A stretch of DNA of 62,863 bases from Alphaproteobacteria bacterium (lineage in GTDB: Bacteria > Pseudomonadota > Alphaproteobacteria > Rickettsiales > JABCZZ01): positions 1-62,863 of the forward strand of contig JABDAT010000004.1 in NCBI GenBank assembly GCA_013288985.1. Direction: 5' to 3'. A program made the translations under genes and the position numbers. The notes under the pieces were generated by a model. It had not been told where the DNA came from. It saw only the letters and a program-made list of their open reading frames with translations, and made no database searches. Below, one piece after another: positions 55,851 to 62,863 of the stretch (position 1 is the first letter of the stretch; every line of letters starts with the position of its first letter).

Positions 55851-56258
55851 ATGTGGAAAGAATTTAAAGAATTCGCCATGAAAGGCAATGTAGTCGACCT
55901 TGCCGTCGGTGTTATCATTGGCGCGGCCTTCGGCCAGATCGTGACGTCGCTGGTCACCGACATCATTATGCCGCCGATAGGCCTCCTTCTTGGCGGAATC
56001 GATTTTTCCGATTTCTATATCAATCTTTCGCACACGGCTTATGCAACGCTTGCGGATGCAAAAAAGGCGGGTGCGCCGACTATCAATTACGGCATTTTCT
56101 TAAACCAGGTGATTCATTTCCTGATTGTCGCCTTCGCCATATTTATTGTCGTTAAACAGGTGAATCGCTTTAAAAGCAAACAGGCGGCAGAGCCCCAGAC
56201 GATGCCTGCGCAGGAAAAACTGCTCACCGAAATTCGCGATTTATTAAAAGGGAAATAA
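55851..56258 (+). CDS. mscL: Large-conductance mechanosensitive channel MscL
   Basis: A 135-aa two-helix channel opening under osmotic downshock. [31 protein letters not shown] is the typical N-terminus and pore helix; the second helix is [21 protein letters not shown]. The start at 55851 follows AAGGGAAC; upstream ATGs lack one. lpd starts 1 bp after the stop. Confidence 0.94.
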   Translation: MWKEFKEFAMKGNVVDLAVGVIIGAAFGQIVTSLVTDIIMPPIGLLLGGIDFSDFYINLSHTAYATLADAKKAGAPTINYGIFLNQVIHFLIVAFAIFIVVKQVNRFKSKQAAEPQTMPAQEKLLTEIRDLLKGK

Positions 56259-56259
56259 C

Positions 56260-57663
56260 ATGACAGATACAACCTACGATCTCATAGTCATTGGCGGTGG
56301 CCCGGGCGGTTACGTCGCTGCTATTCGCGCAGCGCAGCTGGGCATGAAGGTGGCTTGCGTGGAAAAACGCGGGAGCCTGGGCGGCACCTGTCTCAATGTC
56401 GGCTGCATTCCTTCCAAGGCGCTGTTGCATTCATCCGAGTTATTTGAAGAAGCCAAACACGGCCAGAAGCACGGCATCGTCGGCAAGATAAGCCTGGATC
56501 TTAAAGCATTGCTTGCTCGTAAAGACGAAGTGGTGGTGAATCTTACCAAAGGCATCGAAGGGTTGTTTAAGAAAAATAAAGTCGATTACGTTATCGGCTC
56601 CGGCATGATTGCCAAACCAGGGCAGGTGGGCGTTACCACTCCTGACGGCAAATCACTTCTGCTGGTGGCTAAGAATATTCTGATTGCCACCGGTTCTGAA
56701 GTGACGCCGCTGCCAGGCGTGACGGTAGATGAAAAACGTGTGGTGTCTTCTACAGGTGCGCTTAGTTTGCCTAATGTTCCCAAAAAACTGGTCATCATTG
56801 GTGCGGGTGTGATTGGTCTGGAGCTTGGTTCCGTATGGCGCAGGTTGGGCGCTGAAGTAACGGTGATTGAATTTTTGGATCGCATTACTCCTGCTATGGA
56901 TATGGAAGTTTCGCGTCAGTTCCAGAAAATTTTGGAAAAGCAGGGCATTCAGTTTAAACTCGCTATGAAAGTATCCGGCGTCAAGGCATCCAATAAAGAT
57001 GTGGTGGTAAGCGCTGAACCGGTTGCCGGTGGTAAAGCGGAAGATTTCAAAGCGGATTATGCATTGGTTGCCATTGGCCGCCGTCCTTACACGCAAGGGC
57101 TGGGCTTGAAGGAAATTGGTGTTGAGCTCGATGAACGCGGACGCGTGAAAGTGGATGGCCATTTCCAGACGAATGTGGCGGGTATTTACGCGATTGGCGA
57201 CGTTATTGCCGGGCCCATGCTTGCGCACAAGGCAGAAGAAGACGGTATTGCGGCGGTTGAAACCATGGCGGGGCAGTCAGGGCATGTAAATTATAACCTG
57301 GTGCCAAGCGTCGTCTATACTATGCCGGAAGTGGCCTGCGTCGGCAAAACCGAAGAGCAGTTAAAGAGCGAGAATGTGCAATATAAAGTCGGTAAATTCC
57401 CTTTCCTTGCCAATTCGCGCGCGCGCACGATGGGCAATACCGACGGCTTCGTGAAAATACTGGCGGATGCCAAAACTGATGAAGTATACGGCGTCCATAT
57501 CATTGGCCCGCAAGCCGGCACCATGATCGCCGAAGCTGCCATCGCCATGGAATTCCGCGCATCATCTGAAGATATCGCCCGCACCTGCCATTCGCATCCG
57601 GATTTGAATGAAGCGATTAAAGAGGCGGCATTGGCAGTGGATGGCAGAGCGATACATATTTAG
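56260..57663 (+). CDS. lpd: Dihydrolipoyl dehydrogenase
   Basis: The E3 flavoprotein of 2-oxoacid dehydrogenase complexes, 467 aa. FAD motif GGGPGG, redox disulfide Cys44/Cys49 (GGTCLNVGCIPSKA), NAD motif GAGVIG, YAIGDV, and C-terminal HSHPDLNEA with the catalytic His-Glu. No E1/E2 genes are nearby. Confidence 0.95.
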   Translation: MTDTTYDLIVIGGGPGGYVAAIRAAQLGMKVACVEKRGSLGGTCLNVGCIPSKALLHSSELFEEAKHGQKHGIVGKISLDLKALLARKDEVVVNLTKGIEGLFKKNKVDYVIGSGMIAKPGQVGVTTPDGKSLLLVAKNILIATGSEVTPLPGVTVDEKRVVSSTGALSLPNVPKKLVIIGAGVIGLELGSVWRRLGAEVTVIEFLDRITPAMDMEVSRQFQKILEKQGIQFKLAMKVSGVKASNKDVVVSAEPVAGGKAEDFKADYALVAIGRRPYTQGLGLKEIGVELDERGRVKVDGHFQTNVAGIYAIGDVIAGPMLAHKAEEDGIAAVETMAGQSGHVNYNLVPSVVYTMPEVACVGKTEEQLKSENVQYKVGKFPFLANSRARTMGNTDGFVKILADAKTDEVYGVHIIGPQAGTMIAEAAIAMEFRASSEDIARTCHSHPDLNEAIKEAALAVDGRAIHI

Positions 57664-57674
57664 TATTTTTAGGG

Positions 57675-57765
57675 GGCGAGCATAGTTCGCCCCCGCTGCC
57701 GCTCCCCCTTGCGCTTTGCGCGGGGTCGTCGTAAAGAACTCCTCCTCGCGTACGGATAGGTCTGC
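57675..57765. repeat. Intergenic repeat family F, copy 1
   Basis: Resembles 62145-62228 and 62430-62512: GGGCGAGYATAGT, CGCCCCCGCTGCC, GGTCGTCG and CTCCTCCGCG-type blocks. No gene lies in 57664-57914. Confidence 0.5.
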
Positions 57766-57820
57766 GTCAATTCCCGTGTCATCCCGGAAGGTGAGCCAGC
57801 AGGCAAACCTGTCCAGTTTG

Positions 57821-57888
57821 TCATGCCGCACGTGTTGCGGCATCTCCCGCTGCTGAAGGAGACCCCGCAACACGTGCGGGGTGACAGT
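57821..57888. repeat. Palindromic intergenic repeat family E, copy 1
   Basis: CCGCACGTGTTGCGG and its perfect complement CCGCAACACGTGCGG surround CATCTCCCGC...GAAGGAGACC. A second copy lies at 62587-62654. REP/MITE-like. Confidence 0.7.
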
Positions 57889-57914
57889 AAGGAGGCGGGG
57901 ACTCGCAATGACAA

Positions 57915-58823
57915 CTACTCCCTCGTAATCATCGTCCCGGCGCCGTGTTCGGTGAAGGTCTCAACCAGCAATACATGTTCCACCCGGCCATCTAAGATAT
58001 GCGCGGCACCGCAACCATTTTCCACCGCATGAATGCAGGTTTCGATCTTGGGAATCATGCCGCCGGTGATGGTACCGTTCTTGGTGAGCTTGCGCGCTTC
58101 TTTTGGCGTCAACTGGCTGATGAGGTTTTTGTCTTTATCAAGCAAGCCTGCAACATCGGTCAGGATAATCAGTTTGGATGCCTGGATTGCCGAAGCGATT
58201 GCGCCAGCGGCAGTATCAGCATTGATATTATAGGTTTCGCCTTTATCGCCTACGCCAATGGGCGCGATAACCGGCACAATGTCGGACTGATAGAGCGAAT
58301 CAAGAATGTCAGGATCGATGGCGCTGGGCTCGCCGACAAAACCCAAATCGAGCACGCGCTCAATATTGGAATCGGGATCTTTCATTTTTCGCGTTACGCG
58401 CTTGGCGCGGATGAGATTCGCATCCTTGCCCGATAATCCCACTGCTTTGCCGCCGGCTTCGTTGATAGCGGTAACGATTTGCTTATTGATGGAGCCGGAA
58501 AGCACCATCTCGACAATCTCAACGGTTGCCGCATCGGTTACGCGTAATCCATCGATAAACGAGCTTTTGATTTTGAGGCGCTCCAGCATCTTACCAATCT
58601 GCGGGCCGCCGCCATGCACGACTACGGGATTGATGCCGACCTGCTTCATGAGGATCACATCACGTGCAAACTTTTTCAGCAGCGCTTCTTCGCCCATGGC
58701 GTGGCCGCCGTATTTAATCACGAAGGTTTCCCCAGCGAACTGGCGCATATAGGGCAGGGCCTCGGACAAGGTTTTTGCCGTCTTAAGCCAGGTATCGGGA
58801 GTTTTGGAATCTCTGTTCTTCAT
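57915..58823 (-). CDS. argB: Acetylglutamate kinase
   Basis: The second step of arginine synthesis. A 302-aa amino-acid kinase with [40 protein letters not shown], and [10 protein letters not shown]. It lies 11 bp after engB in the same direction, an arrangement seen in other alphaproteobacteria. Confidence 0.95.
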   Translation of the reverse strand: MKNRDSKTPDTWLKTAKTLSEALPYMRQFAGETFVIKYGGHAMGEEALLKKFARDVILMKQVGINPVVVHGGGPQIGKMLERLKIKSSFIDGLRVTDAATVEIVEMVLSGSINKQIVTAINEAGGKAVGLSGKDANLIRAKRVTRKMKDPDSNIERVLDLGFVGEPSAIDPDILDSLYQSDIVPVIAPIGVGDKGETYNINADTAAGAIASAIQASKLIILTDVAGLLDKDKNLISQLTPKEARKLTKNGTITGGMIPKIETCIHAVENGCGAAHILDGRVEHVLLVETFTEHGAGTMITRE

Positions 58824-58834
58824 CGTTTTCTCAC

Positions 58835-59446
58835 TTATTGTACAAATCGCGCAAGTTCAGCTCTTAAATCGCTAATACCATCTTTAGTATTGGAACTGGT
58901 AGCAATAATTTCGGGATGCGCCGCCGGGTGCTTTTTAAGCTTAAGGAGCGTTGCTTCCTTCACCTGCTCAAGTTCAATCGGTTTTATCTTATCGCCCTTG
59001 GTGAGCACAAGCTGGTAGCTGACAGCCACTTTATCGAGCAGTTTCATAATCTCAATATCGGTATCTTTCAGGCCATGGCGCGAGTCAATCAGCACACAGA
59101 CGCGCTGCAGATTAGGCCTGCCTGCCAGATAATCTTTTACAAGCTTTGTCCACACCGCCACATCTTTTTTGGATGCTTTCGCGTAGCCATATCCCGGCAA
59201 GTCCACCATCATCAAGGCATCGGCCAGCAGGAAGAAGTTGATTTCGCGCGTGCGCCCCGGGGTGTTGGAGGATTTGGCAAGCGTGCTCTTGCCGGTGAGC
59301 GCATTGACCAGGCTGGATTTGCCGACATTAGAGCGCCCGGCAAATGCCACTTCGGGGTAATGCATCGGAGGCAGCAGGTCGAGCGCTACGCCGCCCATAA
59401 CAAAATTACAGGGTTTGGCAAAGAAACTATCAGGTGAAATATCCAT
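58835..59446 (-). CDS. engB: Ribosome-assembly GTPase EngB (YihA/YsxC)
   Basis: An essential-type GTPase of about 203 aa for large-subunit maturation. G1 [10 protein letters not shown]2 region [12 protein letters not shown]3 DLPGYG, G4 TKGDK, and G5 ATSSNT. The start MDISPD (59446) is preferred over an upstream start near 59488. Confidence 0.93.
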   Translation of the reverse strand: MDISPDSFFAKPCNFVMGGVALDLLPPMHYPEVAFAGRSNVGKSSLVNALTGKSTLAKSSNTPGRTREINFFLLADALMMVDLPGYGYAKASKKDVAVWTKLVKDYLAGRPNLQRVCVLIDSRHGLKDTDIEIMKLLDKVAVSYQLVLTKGDKIKPIELEQVKEATLLKLKKHPAAHPEIIATSSNTKDGISDLRAELARFVQ

Positions 59447-59494
59447 AATGAGTGTGTAATAGCCGGGACTCACCCGACTATCCATCAAAAAATA

Positions 59495-59515
59495 AGGGGG
59501 ATTCCCGCCTATGCG
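59495..59515. repeat. Short palindromic intergenic repeat
   Basis: ATTCCCGC-CTAT-GCGGGAAT, followed by GACG, in the divergent engB/yejE gap; a REP-like hairpin common in alphaproteobacterial spacers. Confidence 0.6.
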
Positions 59516-59562
59516 GGAATGACGCTTTAAAAGAAGGGGTTATATTGCTATATGTTTTCATT

Positions 59563-60588
59563 ATGACCCCACTCACACGCCGCAGGTTAAGACTTTTTTG
59601 CGCCAATTCGCGCGGGTACTGGTCATTTTGGATATTTGGGTGTTTGTTTCTGGTGAGCCTGTTTGCCGAATTCATCGCCAACGACAAACCTATACTTCTT
59701 AAGTATCATGATCATTATTATTTCCCGGTGGTGCGGTTTTACCCGGAAACCACTTTTGGCGGCGATTTCCTGACCGAAACCGATTACCGGGAGCCGTATA
59801 TAGTTCAAAAAATAAACCAGGATGGCTGGATGCTATGGCCGCCAATCCATTACAGCTACCAGAGCATCAATTATGACGCTGTGCCTGCACCTTCCAGGCC
59901 CACGAGTGAGAATCTGCTGGGTACTGACGATCAAGGGCGCGACGTGCTGGCGCGTCTCATTTATGGCTTTCGCATCTCGGTATTATTTGGCCTTGCGCTT
60001 ACCATTATCAGTTCGGTTATCGGCATTGCGGCAGGCGCAGTTTCAGGTTATTTCGGCGGGCTTACCGATTTGCTGTTGCAACGCTTCATGGAAATCTGGG
60101 GCGGGTTGCCGGAACTCTATCTGCTCATTATTCTGGCAAGCATCGTTGAGCCTAATTTCTGGTGGCTTTTAAGCCTTATGATTTTGTTTTCCTGGATGTC
60201 GCTGGTGCATGTGGTGCGCGCGGAATTCCTGCGCACGCGCAACTTCGATTATGTCCGCGCCGCGCGCGCGCTGGGAGTGGGAGAGTGGACGATATTGCGC
60301 CGCCATGTATTGCCCAATGCGTTCGTTTCCGCGCTGACGTTTATCCCGTTCATTCTCAATGGCTCCATCACTACTTTAACGTCATTGGATTTTCTTGGGT
60401 TCGGATTGCCGCCGGGTTCGCCTTCGCTGGGCGAATTGCTGGCGCAGGGCAAAACCAATCCGCAAGCGCCGTGGCTTGGCATCACCGGATTTATGACGCT
60501 GGCCATTATGCTGAGCCTGCTTGTTTTTATCGGCGAAGCGGTGCGTGATGCGCTCGATCCGCGCAAGACGTTGAGCAAACCCGTATGA
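59563..60588 (+). CDS. yejE: Peptide ABC transporter permease, YejE-like
   Basis: A 341-aa inner-membrane permease. The N-terminal helix and the long periplasmic insert (about 45-120, with KPILLKYHDHYYFP and GGDFLTETDY) are typical of YejE of the microcin C/oligopeptide importer. The BPD_transp_1 domain has RAARALGVGEWTILRRHVLPNA. The start MTPLTRR (59563) is the first in a sensible context. yejA and yejB do not lie upstream. Confidence 0.88.
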   Translation: MTPLTRRRLRLFCANSRGYWSFWIFGCLFLVSLFAEFIANDKPILLKYHDHYYFPVVRFYPETTFGGDFLTETDYREPYIVQKINQDGWMLWPPIHYSYQSINYDAVPAPSRPTSENLLGTDDQGRDVLARLIYGFRISVLFGLALTIISSVIGIAAGAVSGYFGGLTDLLLQRFMEIWGGLPELYLLIILASIVEPNFWWLLSLMILFSWMSLVHVVRAEFLRTRNFDYVRAARALGVGEWTILRRHVLPNAFVSALTFIPFILNGSITTLTSLDFLGFGLPPGSPSLGELLAQGKTNPQAPWLGITGFMTLAIMLSLLVFIGEAVRDALDPRKTLSKPV

Positions 60589-62141
60589 GCATCATTTCCG
60601 TTTCCAACCTGCAAATTGATGCTGATGTTGCGTTAGTAAAAGGCGTATCATTTGAGATTAAAAAGGGCGAAATCCTGGCGCTGGTCGGCGAGTCAGGATC
60701 GGGCAAAACGCTTACTGCGCTTTCCGTTATGGGCCTGCTGCCTGCGGGATTGCAGCAAAGCGGAAAGATAGTGTTTGAGCAAGGCCGCATTCCCATACGC
60801 GGGCGCGATATGGGCATGATTTTCCAGGAGCCGATGACCTCGCTTAATCCGCTCCATACGCTTGGCAAACAGATTGGCGAAGCGGTGCGGATTCATGATA
60901 AAACCATTTCCAAATCCAGGCTCAATGCCAGGGTTCTGGAACTTCTGGATGCAGTGGGGCTTGGCCATTTCAGCGCGCGCCTTAACGCCTATCCGCATCA
61001 GCTTTCCGGCGGCGAGCGCCAGCGCGTGATGATTGCGATGGCGATTGCCAATAACCCGGCGCTACTCATCGCCGATGAACCCACCACTGCGCTTGACGTT
61101 ACCATTCAGGCGCAAATTTTGACCTTGCTTAAGGAGTTGCAAAGTAAACTGGGAATGTCTGTGCTGCTTATCACCCACGACCTCACCATTGTGCGCAGGA
61201 TTGCCGGTCGCGTGGCGATTATGGCGCAAGGGGAGATTGTTGAAACCGGCGTGACTACGGATATTTTCAAGAACCCGCAACATTCTTATACCAAACATTT
61301 ACTCGCCTCTGAGCCCAAATCGGCTCCGGGCGCCCAATCCGTCAATGCCCAAGCACTTCTGGAATGCAGCGATCTCAGTGTCGCTTATCCCAAAGCCCAG
61401 CCTTTCTTTACCCTGAAAAAAACTTATCAAACGGTGCTCAATCAGGTTTCATTTTTAGTTCCTGAAGGTTCTACGCTTGGCATTGTCGGTGAATCGGGAT
61501 CGGGCAAAACCACGCTGGCACTGGCGTTGCTGCGTCTTGCTCCCAGCACTGGCAAAATCGTATTTGCAGGTATGGCGATTGATGGGCTTCAAGGCCGCGA
61601 TTTGCGCGCCAAACGCCGCGACATGCAGATCGTGTTTCAGGACCCTTATGGCAGCCTCAATCCGCGCATGACGATTGACAGCATCATCCGCGAGGGGCTG
61701 GATGTGCATGAGCCCGCTGCCAGCGTTACTGAGCGTGAAGCAAGAGTGAAAGTCATTTTGCAGGAGGTCGGACTCACCCCTGACATGGGCCAGCGCTACC
61801 CGCATGAATTCTCCGGCGGCCAGCGCCAGCGCATCAGTATCGCGCGCGCGCTCATCCTGAAGCCTAAGCTAATCATTCTCGATGAGCCGACTTCAGCGCT
61901 CGATCTTTCCGTCCAGGCGCAAATCCTTGCATTGCTCAAAGACCTGCAACAAAAACATGGACTTACTTACATTTTCATCAGCCATGATTTGCGCACTATC
62001 CGCTCCATCAGTCACCATATCTTAGTGCTGCAAAAAGGCGAAGTGGTTGAAACCGGCAGCGCTGAACAGATATTCACCGCGCCGAAAGCAGAGTATACGC
62101 GTCAACTGCTCGAAGCTGCTTTTGGAGAAGTTGATGGTTAG
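60585..62141 (+). CDS. yejF: Peptide ABC transporter ATPase, YejF-like (two ABC domains)
   Basis: A 518-aa tandem ATPase. Domain 1 has Walker [17 protein letters not shown] and [12 protein letters not shown]. Domain 2 has [16 protein letters not shown] and [12 protein letters not shown]. It overlaps yejE by 4 bp and should energise that permease. Confidence 0.93.
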   Translation: MSIISVSNLQIDADVALVKGVSFEIKKGEILALVGESGSGKTLTALSVMGLLPAGLQQSGKIVFEQGRIPIRGRDMGMIFQEPMTSLNPLHTLGKQIGEAVRIHDKTISKSRLNARVLELLDAVGLGHFSARLNAYPHQLSGGERQRVMIAMAIANNPALLIADEPTTALDVTIQAQILTLLKELQSKLGMSVLLITHDLTIVRRIAGRVAIMAQGEIVETGVTTDIFKNPQHSYTKHLLASEPKSAPGAQSVNAQALLECSDLSVAYPKAQPFFTLKKTYQTVLNQVSFLVPEGSTLGIVGESGSGKTTLALALLRLAPSTGKIVFAGMAIDGLQGRDLRAKRRDMQIVFQDPYGSLNPRMTIDSIIREGLDVHEPAASVTEREARVKVILQEVGLTPDMGQRYPHEFSGGQRQRISIARALILKPKLIILDEPTSALDLSVQAQILALLKDLQQKHGLTYIFISHDLRTIRSISHHILVLQKGEVVETGSAEQIFTAPKAEYTRQLLEAAFGEVDG

Positions 62142-62863
62142 AAGCGGGCGAGTATAGTGCGTCGCCTTCGCTGACGCTGACCTCCTCTAAAGCGGTCGTC
62201 GCAAATGCTTCTCTGCGCTCCATGTTAGATATGTTTCATTTTAATACGCTCTTAATACGTTGTTCCTCGATTTATTATGTTTTGTTGAATCGCTCCTGCT
62301 TCGGACTCCTGTCCTGTGCAATAAGCCTAAGGGCTTGCGCCCACTGAAGATTCGGCCTTCTGGCCTCGATATGTCCCAAAATATAACACGTTGTTCCTCG
62401 ATTTTTATGTTTTTGATTGAAGGGGGGCAAAGGATTGCCCCCGCTACCACTCCTCCTCTAAAGAGGTCGTCGCAAGTGCTCCTCCGCGTATCCATGATAA
62501 ATGTGTAGCCTTTGCGCACTTCTTGTTCCTCTTATTTCCGTTATTGCGAGGAGTCGGAGACGACGTGACGATCCAGTCTTCCTGTCTCATGCCGCACTTG
62601 TTGCGGCATCTCCCAGTGCTGAAGGAGACCCCGCAATAAATGCGGGGTGACAATAGAGAGTATGTATTGCCACGCTCTCGCTGTGCGCTCGCAATGATGA
62701 TTAGAGTGTATCAGGGAATAGTCCCTATTTCAATACCCTAAGATAAAAAATGAGTGCAGAATAGCGATCGTCTGAGGTCCCGGCTTTCGCCGGGACGACG
62801 GAATATAGGGGACAAGAAGCGTGGGCAGGAGGCCACGCCCTTCAGCCGCGAAGCGTCAGGTTC
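62142..62863. repeat. Gene-free 722 bp of mixed intergenic repeats
   Basis: Holds repeat family F twice (62145-62228, 62430-62512), a pair of CGTTGTTCCTCGATTT-containing units (about 62258-62290 and 62388-62420), repeat family E (62587-62654), and a GTCCCGGC/GCCGGGAC hairpin (62777-62796). Short open frames here have no ribosome sites or protein-like composition. Confidence 0.65.

Noticed and set aside
62241..62653. Several short frames on both strands at the right end
   Set aside because: They lie in intergenic repeats, lack ribosome sites, and have composition unlike proteins.

Overview
The window reads as chromosomal DNA from a moderately AT-rich alphaproteobacterium. The diagnostic pair is ChpT plus CtrA, the phosphorelay output found only in that class. 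The N-type ATPase, PHA synthase/phasin pair, OxyR-AhpC and FNR/FixK-like sites fit a free-living, motile, facultatively oxygen-limited cell. I cannot name the order or genus.

Layout. 1-6900: end of a Fis-type response regulator, then chpT, cheA (with a fused receiver), cheW, a small lipoprotein gene, cheY, cheB and cheR, all rightward. 6900-8305: convergent ctrA with CtrA-like boxes upstream, then two small conserved-looking genes. 8461-22197: a tRNA-Thr locus carrying a 13.5-kb integrative element bounded by a 47-bp direct repeat. Its cargo is an operon of two ComEC-like metallo-hydrolases plus a four-helix membrane protein, a structured RNA leader before two lipoprotein genes, a primase-helicase, an AlpA-like regulator, a P4-type integrase, an unrecognised 368-aa protein and an SF2 helicase with four tandem 85-aa modules. 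22268-34746 (all leftward): fabI, phasin, MaoC-Pta fusion, ackA, a complete N-ATPase operon atpDCQRBEFAG, and phaC. 34800-37540: small stress genes, a CBS protein, and azoreductase with an HxlR regulator. 37547-42900: cupredoxin, phosphoesterase, CopC, outer-membrane protein and type III polyketide synthase genes, followed by an ECF sigma/anti-sigma pair. Four copies of one promoter motif tie this block together. 42940-45306: oxyR divergent from ahpC and an AhpD-like gene. 45800-51534: a duplicated CsbD-like gene, two histidine kinases, a receiver protein, a Crp/Fnr regulator, and small stress and envelope proteins. 51776-62141: tRNA-Leu, a GT2 glycosyltransferase, EamA transporter, GST, MscL, Lpd, ArgB, EngB and a YejEF-like transporter. 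The last 0.7 kb is intergenic repeat sequence.

How the genes work together. Six TTGAY-N4-RTCAA sites sit before phaC, the phasin, both CsbD-like genes and a kinase/Crp-Fnr pair. This suggests a low-oxygen programme in which PHA storage, acetate-forming substrate-level phosphorylation and an ion-pumping ATPase are switched together. A second programme is run by the ECF sigma factor. The best candidates for something undescribed are the two-hydrolase/membrane-protein operon in the island, the adjacent structured RNA, and the modular helicase with its unrecognised partner. All functional readings come from motifs and context seen by eye; no database search was run.
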